A stretch of 64,000 bases of DNA. Source: Lactonifactor sp050944855 (GTDB lineage Bacteria; Bacillota; Clostridia; Lachnospirales; Lachnospiraceae). The position numbers and the translations under genes are program-made. Every line of letters begins with the position of its first letter. The stretch's first letter is position 1. Where the stretch lies: assembly GCA_050944855.1 (NCBI GenBank), contig JBMNRU010000003.1, positions 62,001 to 126,000 of the forward strand. Direction: 5' to 3'. Positions 50,534 through 60,700 of the stretch are shown in pieces. A model generated the notes under the pieces. It was not told the origin of the DNA. It searched no databases and saw nothing but the letters and a program-made list of their open reading frames with translations.

Positions 50534-51496
50534 TCATTGCCCTCCTGTAGGTGAAATCAACTGTTTCAATGTCAGTTTCTGAAACAGTTCGTCTACAATG
50601 GCTATATAATCGCTTAGCCGCTGTGTTTTTCGTATTTTCTTTGCATACTTTTCCGCATCGGCAAACAGGCAGATCATATACTGCCAAAGTTCTTTCATTT
50701 TAAATAAAACCGGACGTTCTCCGGACATGACATCCTGGTATCCCGTAAAAATCAGGTCATGAAACTGTCGCAGCTTCTCTTTATCGGGACGTCTCATCCC
50801 TCTGATCTCCAATGGCAAAAAAGGATTTTGCAAAATGCCTCTTCCCATCATGATGATTTTTGTCTGCGGATAAGCTGCCCTCAATGCCCGATAATCCTCT
50901 GCCGTGCAGATATCTCCATTATAACAGACAGGGATCCGACTATGATGCAGGGCGTATTCATAATACTCTTTTCTGGGTGAACCGTTGTAATAGTCACACT
51001 GCAGACGGGGATGCACGATCAATTCTTCTATGGGATATTTATTATATACTGCCAGTAAATCTTCGAATTCTGATGGAAATTCCATACCCAGACGGGTTTT
51101 CACAGAAATTTTTATCTCAGTTTTTTCAAATATGGCGTCAAAAAATCGATCCAGAACAAGGGGATCTTCTAAGAAACCTGCCCCTCTTCCTTTGGATACC
51201 ACCGTTTTGGAAGGACATCCAAGATTTAGATTTACTTCCTGATATCCCAGGTCCTGCATTTTTCGAACCGCTAACAGAAAATCATCTGCCCGGTTGGTCA
51301 AGATTTGAGGGATCAGAGGAATTCCTCTGTTATGTTCCGGCAAAACATCCTGCAGTTCTCTTGGATGAAATTCTCTTTGAGAATGCGCTGCCAAAAAAGG
51401 GGAAAAATACTTTTCCATCCCTCCAAAACAAGTTTGATAAGAATTTCTAAAAATATAACCGGTAATGCCTTCCATGGGCGCCATATAAAATTTCAT
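50534..51496 (-). CDS. dus: tRNA-dihydrouridine synthase
   Basis: A 320-residue TIM-barrel flavoenzyme reducing uridines in tRNA D-loops. Motifs: MAPMEGIT (about residues 5-12), EVNLNLGCPSKTVVSKGRGAGFL with the catalytic Cys (about 90-112), VKTRLGM, IVHPRLQ and CYNGDICTAEDY with MMGRGILQNPFL. It is shorter than DusA-C of E. coli, and its subfamily is not assigned. It overlaps nothing and lies 15 nt after the GH18 gene. Confidence 0.9.
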   Translation of the reverse strand: MKFYMAPMEGITGYIFRNSYQTCFGGMEKYFSPFLAAHSQREFHPRELQDVLPEHNRGIPLIPQILTNRADDFLLAVRKMQDLGYQEVNLNLGCPSKTVVSKGRGAGFLEDPLVLDRFFDAIFEKTEIKISVKTRLGMEFPSEFEDLLAVYNKYPIEELIVHPRLQCDYYNGSPRKEYYEYALHHSRIPVCYNGDICTAEDYRALRAAYPQTKIIMMGRGILQNPFLPLEIRGMRRPDKEKLRQFHDLIFTGYQDVMSGERPVLFKMKELWQYMICLFADAEKYAKKIRKTQRLSDYIAIVDELFQKLTLKQLISPTGGQ

Positions 51497-51510
51497 ATCT
51501 ACTCTCTCCT

Positions 51511-52641
51511 CTAAAGTTTCCCCATCAGGCTGGCAAGCATCAGCCAGTTAGCCCGAAATGGACGCATCAGGTTCCAATATCCCACACCGTAAAAGCCATA
51601 ACTGTCCGCAGTCCTTAATTTGGCATCCATACTCCGTACATCTTCAAACCAGACTTCATGCATCACGCCGCCTGTCTGATACGTAAAATAAGGACTTTGC
51701 GCAACCGGATCGTATAGAATTTCTGCTCCGTACTGGGCAGCCAGCTGCACAGCCTCCACATTTCCAATTAAATTGGCCTGCGTTTCTCCCTGGATAAAAG
51801 GAAGCGGCCAGTCATAGGCATAGTTGGGGATCCCCATAACAATTTTATATGCGGAAATTTCCGTAATCGCATAATCCAGCACCTGCCGCACTTTATTCAG
51901 CGGCGCCACTGCCATAGGCGGTCCATACTTATAGCCCCATTCATATGTCATCAGAAAAACATGGTCCGCACTTTCTCCCAGCAGTGCAAAATCCATACCC
52001 TCATACAATAATCCGGGCTGATCCGCAGAAATTTTGGGAGCCAGTGCCACGGTGACCGTATAACCGTTGGCATTCATCACGGTTCTTAAATTCCCCACAA
52101 ACTGCGCATACAGTTCCCGATCTTCCGGAAGAATAAATTCAAAATCCACGTCCACTCCGGTATATCCCTGATTCTTTACGGTAAACAAAAGATTTTCAAT
52201 CAAACGCTCCTGTAATTCGGCATTTTCCACAACTGCTTTTACCAGATAATTATTAAACTGCCCATCCACGCCAAAAGGAGTCAGCACTAAGACAGGACGC
52301 ACTCCTTGCTGCCAGGCCGTTTCTATCAGGGGAAGATCGCTGAGAGGAGGCGGTATCAGTTCTCCCTCCGGGGTAAAACCATAGGAAAATACTAAAAGTT
52401 CATCCAGAACGCTCAGCGACTCCTGCAAAACGGAGGGCTGAATAAAGGGATATGCATATCCATTCACATACATATCCCTGATCTGCTCTTTTTCATCGCC
52501 TGCCTGAATCCACAAAGCCTGCCCCACTACCAGATACGGCTGTTCATACAGCTGATTATCATAGAGCAGCCGGGCTTCTGTCGTTTGGAATTCGGCGGCA
52601 ATTTTTTGCAGAGTGTCCCCTGCCTTTACTACATATATCAT
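51511..52641 (-). CDS. LysM-GH18 protein (YaaH/SleL-like spore cortex glycosidase)
   Basis: A 376-residue protein with an N-terminal LysM (residues 1-48, IYVVKAGDTLQKIAAEF), a linker and a GH18 domain (about 55-370). The catalytic motif is GVDVDFEFIL with the acid/base Glu at about residue 169. YaaH/SleL enzymes cut cortex fragments during spore germination. There is no signal peptide, as for spore-coat proteins. The ribosome-binding site AAAGGG (52649-52654) lies in a hairpin described separately. Confidence 0.87.
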   Translation of the reverse strand: MIYVVKAGDTLQKIAAEFQTTEARLLYDNQLYEQPYLVVGQALWIQAGDEKEQIRDMYVNGYAYPFIQPSVLQESLSVLDELLVFSYGFTPEGELIPPPLSDLPLIETAWQQGVRPVLVLTPFGVDGQFNNYLVKAVVENAELQERLIENLLFTVKNQGYTGVDVDFEFILPEDRELYAQFVGNLRTVMNANGYTVTVALAPKISADQPGLLYEGMDFALLGESADHVFLMTYEWGYKYGPPMAVAPLNKVRQVLDYAITEISAYKIVMGIPNYAYDWPLPFIQGETQANLIGNVEAVQLAAQYGAEILYDPVAQSPYFTYQTGGVMHEVWFEDVRSMDAKLRTADSYGFYGVGYWNLMRPFRANWLMLASLMGKL

Positions 52642-52645
52642 ACCA

Positions 52646-52681
52646 ATGCCCTTTCTTTTTAGTATATGTAAAAAGGGGCAT
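52646..52681 (-). other. Leader hairpin holding the GH18 ribosome-binding site
   Basis: On the minus strand ATGCCC-CTTTTT (52681-52670) pairs with AAAAAG (52660-52655) and, after a 3-nt bulge, GGGCAT (52651-52646). The Shine-Dalgarno AAAGGG of the GH18 gene falls inside the second arm. No T-run follows, so it is not a terminator. It may limit translation unless opened. Confidence 0.4.
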
Positions 52682-52691
52682 ATGGTTTTTG

Positions 52692-52970
52692 CTACAGAGT
52701 GGCAAAAAATAATTCGTAAAAGTCATCTTCGCCTTCCAGCATAGGAGAATTTTCGCCTCCTCCATTGGTACTTCTTCTCATGGACGCATAGAATTCTTCT
52801 CCGGCATTTACCAGATCCATGGGATAGATTTCATAACCTAACTCCTGACAGACTTTACAAAATGCATGCAAAGGATTTGGTTCCTCCTTTGATCGAATCA
52901 AACGTTCTTTCCATTCCGGATTTTTTTTTGCTTTTTTTTGTAAATCATCTAATAATTCTACTGTACTCAT
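52692..52970 (-). CDS. Small Nif11-like acidic protein
   Basis: A 92-residue protein with the Nif11-type N-terminus (VELLDDLQKKAKKNPEWKERL, then AFCKVCQELGYEI), followed by a tail with a GGG tract (STNGGGENSPMLEGEDDFYELF) and no further Cys after residue 41. Nif11-like sequences serve as leader peptides of ribosomal peptides in some bacteria, but no maturation enzyme or exporter is nearby. It has its own promoter behind tyrS. Function unknown; possibly a housekeeping conserved Lachnospiraceae protein. Confidence 0.6.
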   Translation of the reverse strand: MSTVELLDDLQKKAKKNPEWKERLIRSKEEPNPLHAFCKVCQELGYEIYPMDLVNAGEEFYASMRRSTNGGGENSPMLEGEDDFYELFFATL

Positions 52971-53015
52971 GATGCTACCTCTCTTTTCTCAGGCCAAACA
53001 CTTTGTTCTGCATTC

Positions 53016-53045
53016 ATTATAAAGCAACATTTCTATTTTTGACAA
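53016..53045 (-). promoter_or_regulatory. Promoter of the Nif11-like gene
   Basis: Minus strand TTGTCA (53040-53045), an 18-nt spacer and TATAAT (53016-53021), immediately after the tyrS stop. No terminator separates the two, so tyrS read-through is also possible. Confidence 0.6.
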
Positions 53046-53049
53046 TCCT

Positions 53050-54273
53050 TTATTTTACAGTGATCCTGCGGAAGTTTTTCTTACCTCTCTTTAACACAAT
53101 CCCTTCTCCCTGAAGCATCTCACCGGATACCAGGTGTCTGATATCTGTAATTCTTTCACCGTCAATGGACACACCGCCCTGTTCTACTGCGCGGCGGCCT
53201 TCGGAACGGGAGGGTACCAGACCGGATTTCTGCAGCAGAGAAATAATATCAATACTTCCCTCTGTCAGATCTTCCTGAGTCAGCTCAGCAGACGGCATAT
53301 TGGCTGCATTGCCGCTGGTAAATAATGCTCTTGCACTTTCCTGTGCTTTTTTTGCTTCTTCCTCACCATGTACCAATGCGGTCAATTCATAAGCCAGGAT
53401 TTCTTTTGCCTGATTCAGCTGACTGCCCTCCCATGCTGCCATTTCCTCAATCTGTTCGATCGGAAGGAAGGTGAGCATCCGCAGGCATTTTAAAACGTCA
53501 GCATCCGCTACATTTCTCCAGTACTGGTAGAATTCAAACGGAGAAGTTTTCTCTGGATCCAGCCATACCGCACCCTTTTCTGTCTTGCCCATCTTTTTGC
53601 CCTCTGAATTCAGAAGCAACGTAATGGTCATAGCACTGGCATCCTTGCCCAGCTTGCGTCGGATCAGTTCAGTTCCGCCCAGCATGTTGCTCCACTGATC
53701 GTCACCGCCAAACTGCAGATTGCATCCGTATTCCTGAAACAGTTTGTAGAAATCGTAGCTCTGCATGATCATGTAGTTGAATTCCAGAAAGCTCAGTCCT
53801 TTTTCCATACGCTGTTTGTAACACTCGGCACAAAGCATACGGTTTACGCTGAAATGAGCACCCACCTCACGCAATACTTCCACATAGTTCAGATCCAACA
53901 GCCAGTCTGCATTATTCACCATCAAAGCTTTCCCTTCAGAAAAGTCAATAAAACGGCTCATCTGCTTTTTAAAACATTCGCAGTTGTGCTGAATGGTTTC
54001 TTTTGTCATCATTTTACGCATATCTGTTTTTCCGGATGGATCCCCGATCATAGCTGTACCGCCGCCAATTAATGCGATTGGCTTATTGCCTGCCATCTGC
54101 AGACGTTTCATCAGACACAATGCCATAAAATGGCCTACATGAAGACTGTCCGCCGTAGGGTCAAATCCAATGTAAAACGTTGCTTTTCCGTTATTGATCA
54201 AATCTCTGATCCGTTCTTCGTCTGTTACCTGGGCAATCAGCCCACGTGCCTGTAATTCTTCGTATAATTGCAT
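53050..54273 (-). CDS. tyrS: Tyrosyl-tRNA synthetase
   Basis: A 407-residue class I synthetase. The HIGH motif is DSLHVGHFMAL (about 46-56), the KMSKS loop is KKMGKTEKGAV (about 229-239), and the tyrosine-binding residues lie in IGFDPTAD and EFNYMIMQSYDFYKL with GGDDQWSNMLGG. The C-terminal S4 domain covers about 335-405. It is preceded by a T-box leader with a tyrosine specifier. AAGGAGAG lies 6 nt before the ATG. Confidence 0.97.
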   Translation of the reverse strand: MQLYEELQARGLIAQVTDEERIRDLINNGKATFYIGFDPTADSLHVGHFMALCLMKRLQMAGNKPIALIGGGTAMIGDPSGKTDMRKMMTKETIQHNCECFKKQMSRFIDFSEGKALMVNNADWLLDLNYVEVLREVGAHFSVNRMLCAECYKQRMEKGLSFLEFNYMIMQSYDFYKLFQEYGCNLQFGGDDQWSNMLGGTELIRRKLGKDASAMTITLLLNSEGKKMGKTEKGAVWLDPEKTSPFEFYQYWRNVADADVLKCLRMLTFLPIEQIEEMAAWEGSQLNQAKEILAYELTALVHGEEEAKKAQESARALFTSGNAANMPSAELTQEDLTEGSIDIISLLQKSGLVPSRSEGRRAVEQGGVSIDGERITDIRHLVSGEMLQGEGIVLKRGKKNFRRITVK

Positions 54274-54336
54274 AATATCTCTCCTTTTGTTTGCATATTC
54301 TTGTGAAAAGTCTTTTATAAAAGTTCCCCGGAATAT

Positions 54337-54371
54337 AAAAAAGCTCTCGTCCTTATATAAGGACGAGAGCT
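54337..54371 (-). terminator. T-box attenuator of tyrS
   Basis: AGCTCTCGTCC and GGACGAGAGCT enclose TTATATAA (itself palindromic) and are followed by TTTTTT on the minus strand. It is mutually exclusive with the antiterminator just upstream. Confidence 0.92.
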
Positions 54372-54635
54372 CACTCCCGTGTTACCACCTTCATTTACAA
54401 ACAGTTCACGCTGTCTGTCTCAGCAAGTACAGCCCTTCGGCAATACTCTGGCACGATAACGGATGCCCATCCGCCGCAGCCTACTTACTGTTCGGTGCGA
54501 TGCTCCAAGAGGTATTCAAAATCCGCTTACCTGTGCGCCTCTCACCAACCGGCAGCTCTCTGTACTTTCCACGAATTCCTACTTGTTCTTTTCTTTGCAT
54601 TTACGATAAAAAGAATAGCCCTTTTATCTCAAATT
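54337..54635 (-). ncRNA. Tyrosine T-box riboswitch upstream of tyrS
   Basis: The leader has a stem I with AGAGAG and GGTTGGTGAGAGG, a specifier loop GAATACC whose UAC codon (54514-54512) codes for tyrosine, the T-box-like AAGGTGGTAACACGGG (54391-54376) and an intrinsic terminator (54371-54337). UGGU in the antiterminator bulge complements the ACCA end expected of tRNA-Tyr. Uncharged tRNA-Tyr would promote read-through into tyrS. Confidence 0.93.
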
Positions 54636-54641
54636 AATCAC

Positions 54642-54670
54642 AGTATACCTATCCGCATTGCATTTGTCAA
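54642..54670 (-). promoter_or_regulatory. tyrS promoter
   Basis: Minus strand TTGACA (54665-54670), a 17-nt spacer and TATACT (54642-54647), giving a leader of about 360 nt that includes the T-box. Confidence 0.8.
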
Positions 54671-54708
54671 GTAGTGGATTTCAAAAAGAGGATGACCGTC
54701 TTTTGTCG

Positions 54709-57700
54709 TTACCTCATTCTGTTTTTGCGCTGACGTACTGCAAAACCGCCAATCACGCCCAGCATAAGCAGGGAAATGAAAATCCATACAAACGGATGAG
54801 AAGTATCACCTGTTTTCGGCGCGTTTGCACCAGTCGATGTTGGATTTATCTTATCGCCCTGTATTACTTTTTCATTCGCCTCCGCATCAACGATTCCATC
54901 TCCGTCTGCATCAATGTTGATATCCGCTATGCCGTCTCCGTCTATATCAATATTCACGTCTGGTTTGCCATCTCCATCTATATCCACATTGATGTCCGGT
55001 TTGCCATCTCCGTTTGTATCGATATTAATATCCGGTTTGCCATCTCCATTCGTATCAATATTGATGTCCGGTTTGCCATCGTCATCTGTATCAATATTGA
55101 TGTCCGGTTTGCCATCGTCATCTGTATCAATATTGATGTCTGGCTTGCCATCGTCATCGGTATCTACATTCACATCCGGGTTGCCGTCGTCATCCGTATC
55201 AATATTGATATCCGGGTCACCATCTCCATCTGTATCCACATCTACATCCGGTTTGCCGTCTTTATCGGTATCAATATTAATATCCGGGTTGCCGTCTCCG
55301 TCTATGTCGATATCGGTTGGAAGCTTGTCATCAATTACAACAACAACCTTATGATTTCCGTCTGCAGACAGTGTGATCGCATTTTCTGTCAACAGATCCG
55401 TTCTCACAACCCCGTCAACAATTACATACTTAACCTCGTAATTATGACCTTCTACCGGTGTTACTTCCCACTTCACTTCTTTCGTATTGCCTTCGGCAAT
55501 AGTCGTTGAGTTTGTGATCGTACCTGCACCGCCGACAAGTTCTGTCTCTATATTATAGGTCTTAGCTCTATAGTTCGGCGTGATCGGATCGTTCGTTGCA
55601 CCCGTTTTTTTCAGTGTAACAACAACGTCTTTATTTTCATTGATGCCTTCAAAATTCCATGCGTTTCCGCTGACTTCTACAGGCTTGCCGTTGACAGTAA
55701 CACTCTCCAAGGTATATCCAGTTGGTACGCTCCATCTGACTGTGCCGTCAGAATTAGCATCATAATAACCCTGGCCCTCTGCAATTTCTCCAGGTCCTCC
55801 CTGGACTACTGCAGAAACTTTAAACAGATCTTCTTTTTCCGGAGCCGGTATCACACTTCCGTCTTCGTTATTCTTCGTAAAGAATACTTCCACTACATGA
55901 TCTTCCCGTGTACGATCTACTTCCATCATAAAGCTGGTAGCAGATGCATTCTTAAGGTTAAGATCCTCTTTTGTAACTGCACTCAGATCGGTTCTTACCT
56001 GATAGGATCCGGTCTCTTCTGTTTCACTGGCCTGTGGTGTATCTCCCTTTACATGAGTATTCACTTCTTCTGTCTGAACACCATTTTCCTCTGGATTTCC
56101 TTCCTCAGCCTGAGGTACCGCATCATTTTCCTCCGGATTTCCTTCTTCTGCCTGAGGCAGCATATTGTTTTCAACAGAAAGCTCGTTATCCAGAGAAGCG
56201 TCTTCTAAACCTTCCGCATCTGTTGTCGGAATATCCTCTGGAACAGATGTTTCAGCTGTTTCATTTGTTTCCACTGTTTCCTCTGTTGGAAGAGAAGCTT
56301 GTTTCACATCCGGTACCCACTCGGTATACAGTACCTGCGTACCGTCTACAACAATCTTAGTAATACTGTAGCCAGCTTCCGGAGCTGCATTGATATTCAT
56401 ATAAGATTGGCCCTTATAAACAGTCTTGGAAGAAGAAATGGTTCCAGAACCATATTTGTAAAGATCAATGTCATAGAATACCGGTGCGACCTTAACGACA
56501 ACCTCGGCATCCTCTGTCAGATTCTTCAGTACGACATCCGATAATTCACTTCCCTTGCTTTCGCCATTTACTGTTACATCTACCACTTCATAATACGTAT
56601 AATCAGAAGCCGTCGGATCGGAACTATTGCTGCTGGATGACCAGTTAACCGTATAATCACTGTCAGATTTCAAAACAGCGCCTCCGGTAATTTCACCAGG
56701 TCCTCCCACAATCTGAGTCGTAACCTTTATATACTCATCTTCCGGATAAGTAGGCACTACAGGATCCGGATTTTCAGGATCTGTGCTCTTCTCTGCAAAG
56801 TATACGTCAATGACCATATTTTCTTTTACTGTATAAGTTCTGGATCCGCTGTCTTTTGTAAACATGGTTCCTGTCTGCTCTACACCGTTTACATAGATCT
56901 TATACAGATTATGGTTCTCTCCTGCATCCCATGTCAGGACATATTTATCGTTACGCTCTACCGTCGCACTGTTGCTTACACTGGATTTCTCGTCACCGCC
57001 ATAACGGTTTACCGTAACTGTATATTGTCCTTCTGTCTTACCGCCGCCAATCGTCGGCATCTTAGAAACAGTTACCTTAACCGTATGATTTGATCCAAGT
57101 GCTTTGAAGTCAATGCTGCTTGCTGATAAATTCGTATATTCAATTCCGTCCACTGTAATACCTGTAACGCTGTAACCCTCTCCCAGAGTCCACTCAACGC
57201 TTGCATCTTCTCCAGCCTGGATACGACGGGTATCTGTAATTGTACAGCTGCCGTCTGTGCATCCTACGATGGAAGTTGCGATCTGGTAGAAACTTAATGC
57301 CGGCGGTACCGGATCGTCTCCACCCGGATCCGGTGTAGGTGATGGAGAAGGTTTTTCTTCTGTCTGATCGGAAACGAATACCACATACACCTCATGATTC
57401 TCATGAATGTCTGTTTCTAAAGTATATCCGTTCGTCGTAAGCAAATCGTCACGGACTCTTCCATCCACCATTACTTTAGAAACATGGTAGCCGTCTGCTG
57501 CTTTCCAGGAAACGCTCGGCTTGCTGCCTTCTTTCTGTCCAACGGCAGAGTTCAGGGTTCCATGAGAGTTATTGCTGCTGACTTTTACATCAAAATATCT
57601 GTCATAATACAGTTTCAGTGACAAGGTCGGATTACCGGTAACCTGACCGGATAGAACATTGTTTGCATGATCCGCATTATACCAGTATTTTGCCCCATTC

Positions 57701-60700
57701 ACTGTCAGTTCAGGAGTTTTTTCTCCTTCCTGAACGGATACATTACTTTCTGTTGCTGCGGTGTGATTCTTAGAAACCCCCGCATCGTTTACTTTGGTAT
57801 AGATATAATTGCCGGACGCATCTTTGTTTCCGGAATTAATATAATAATCTACCGTGTAACGTGTACTGCTGCTCGGGCTCCATTTCGCAATAAAGCTGTG
57901 GTTTGCCTTCTTGATCAGAGGTTCCGTGCCAACATAGCGAGTATCGCCAAAGGAAATATTTCCTGAGCCATCGTCAATCTTCTCATACCAGCCCTGGAAA
58001 TCATAGCCGGCTCTCTGCGGGGTCTGGAAAGTTACATAATTACTAGCTGAAGCTGTCAGGTAAGCCTGATCCGTAATCGTATTTCCGCCATTGCTGTCGA
58101 AGCTTACGATAAACTTGCTCGTATCCTGTTTCCAGACAGCATAAATTGTCTTATCGGATGCTGGCATGGTCGGTGAAGCTACCGGAGTAATGCCACTTGC
58201 AGCAGTTGAAGCTTTGAAGATCTTTGTCGTATCATTCGTATTGGTTTCAGACCATCCCTGGAATATATATCCCGGTTTTGTCGGAATCTTAATACCGCTG
58301 GTTGGAATCTCACTGGCTCCGGTCATATTATTTAACACGGTGCCATAAGTAATATTCTCAATCTTGCGCAGACTGCCGAGAGATCCGCCGTTTGCATTCA
58401 GGTTCAGTGTATAATTTCCGATCTCCCACTGAGCGATCAGATAATAGGTATCGTTCAGCACATCCCCTGCATCATTCTTTGTGATGGATGCAATCTGATC
58501 CTTCAGTTCTTCCAGATTGGCTGCATTATTAATATAAGCATCGTCATTGGAATTTGTCGTATTTCCGTTCTTCAACAGTTTCCAACCTGTAAACCGATAT
58601 CCCTCTTTCGTCGGTGTCTGTGTAGATTCATCAAAATCGGTGGATTTCTTCAAAATACTGGAATTTTCAACAACCTGCTGTTCTTTGCGCAGTGAACCGT
58701 CATCAAACGTACCGCCGTTGGTCTTGTAAACCAGCTTCGCATACTCTTTTGAATAAGACGGTTTAATAACGATAGTATTATCATCCCCGGTAGGAACATC
58801 GGTTCCCGGTGTCACAGGATCACCGCCTTCAATTTCCCAACCGCTGAAATGTTCATCTTCATCTTCCGGCTTATTCGGAATATCATCCTCTTCGGGCAAA
58901 ACAATAATCGGTTTTTCACCAATTACATAATATTCATCAATAATATCGCCTGCAGGATCCTTTACCACAACGCGGGTAGGCTGGAATACTGCTTTCTGGC
59001 CCTCATTACCACATTCATCTCTGGTCCAGACTACGATCGGCAGAGTATCGTCTATGTCCACATCAAAGGAATAACTATGCTGCACTGCCGGCAAGGTAAT
59101 CCAGTCATCCGACGTCGGTTCTGCATTTTTATCATTGGTAACCCAGTATGAAGCAACACCGGAACCTCTGCCGTCTTCGATGAATGTAATACCGTCATCG
59201 TCAATACCCATACCGGTATCTATCAATGTAATCGTTGCCTTATTCTTTCCTGTATTCGCACCCGTGATCTCCGGGAACTCATCATCCAGGAAAGCAACTA
59301 AATAGGTCTGGAATGCCTTTGATTCATAATCATTGTTATCCCGAACCGTCAATTCAAAGTTCCAACGGCCCGCTGCACTGTTGGATTTAAATACGTAATC
59401 TCCAATCTTTGAAACATCGTCTACCCAGCCGGAATCCTGTACAACTGTATTATTCGGGTCATAAACTTTCAGACGCCATTTTGCGATTTTTCCATTGTCA
59501 CCTGCCAGTGTTCCAGGACGGGATTTGTCCACGATGTTGACCGGAACTGTAGTCTGCGCTGGCGTTTCTGTAGGATGCTCCTGATTATACTTCTCTGCAT
59601 TTACCAGATGCTGCAGGTGAATCGTCATAATCTGCTCATCCTCGGTGTTTGCATCTCTCAAATAGAAGTTTGCCAGCGGCAGATCTGAGGTAACTTTCTG
59701 TTCTTTAAATTTTCTTCCCTCCAGATAGCCTTCATAAATATATTTCGCAATCTGAGATGTATAATCATCGCCATTGGCAATAAAACCATTTTCAGCGCCA
59801 AGGCCCTGCTTTATAATATTGCCGTCTTCATCTACTTCACTGTCCCTGACAATTTTACCATCGTCTGTGTTTGAGATATAGAATATCTCGTTTTCATTCA
59901 TACGGTTAATGCCGTCTTTATAATGCTGATTGTCTGTCTCAGGAATTCCAGGGTCATTGTTTGTACCTGTAAGGTTAATAAAATACTTCTGATCAGCTCC
60001 CTGGTAATACTGTACATTCTGCAGCGCATCAAAAGCGCTGGCCTCATAGCTCATGGCCAGGTTCGTAAACACGAACATGGAAAGAGCCGCGCATCCATGA
60101 TTTGCATAACTAACAACCGGGCCAAATCCATTCAGCGTCTCACCGCTGACAACCTGCGGAAGCGCGAAGTTCCGGTAAAGGTCTTTCGCCGCACCCAGAT
60201 TGCCCTTGGCATCATAATCCTGCTGCTGCACGGTAACTGAATCACGCTTCAGTTCTACCGTGATATGTACTTTTCTCTGGCTACCGAGCGTATTTGCCTT
60301 ATCACTTCCGCTGACCGCCCAGGAATTAAAGCTCTGTGCTTTCGCCTCCGGATCAACGCCATTCAGTTTGGCAATACATACTTTTGTGGGCTGATTATTA
60401 CCGTCCAATGAATAGAAATACAAAGCATAGCCATACAGTTTCCCTCCGATAAGTGAAGAATTCATCAGAAAGCCGCCGCCAAGCAGTGTATGATTGTTCA
60501 AAACAGACGCATCCAAATCAAACTCAAAAGAACGGGTAGAATCACTGGTCGCCGGATACAGCATAAAATCCATCCATCCCGGCGTCGCATATCCTACAAA
60601 GGCCATGTTTGACATTCCATCTTTTTCATAGGAATACACATGATGGTTGTAGTTATAAACCGTATTTGGAAACTTCCCGTTTTTAAAATAATCTTCAATA

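Noticed and set aside
54877..55308. Regular 36-bp repeat that resembles a CRISPR array
   Set aside because: The units are contiguous without spacers, are in frame with the surface-protein gene and encode calcium-loop residues.
54658..55509. Long plus-strand open frames opposite the surface-protein repeats
   Set aside because: They are mirror images of the repetitive Asp-rich coding sequence, have no ribosome-binding sites and give low-complexity products.
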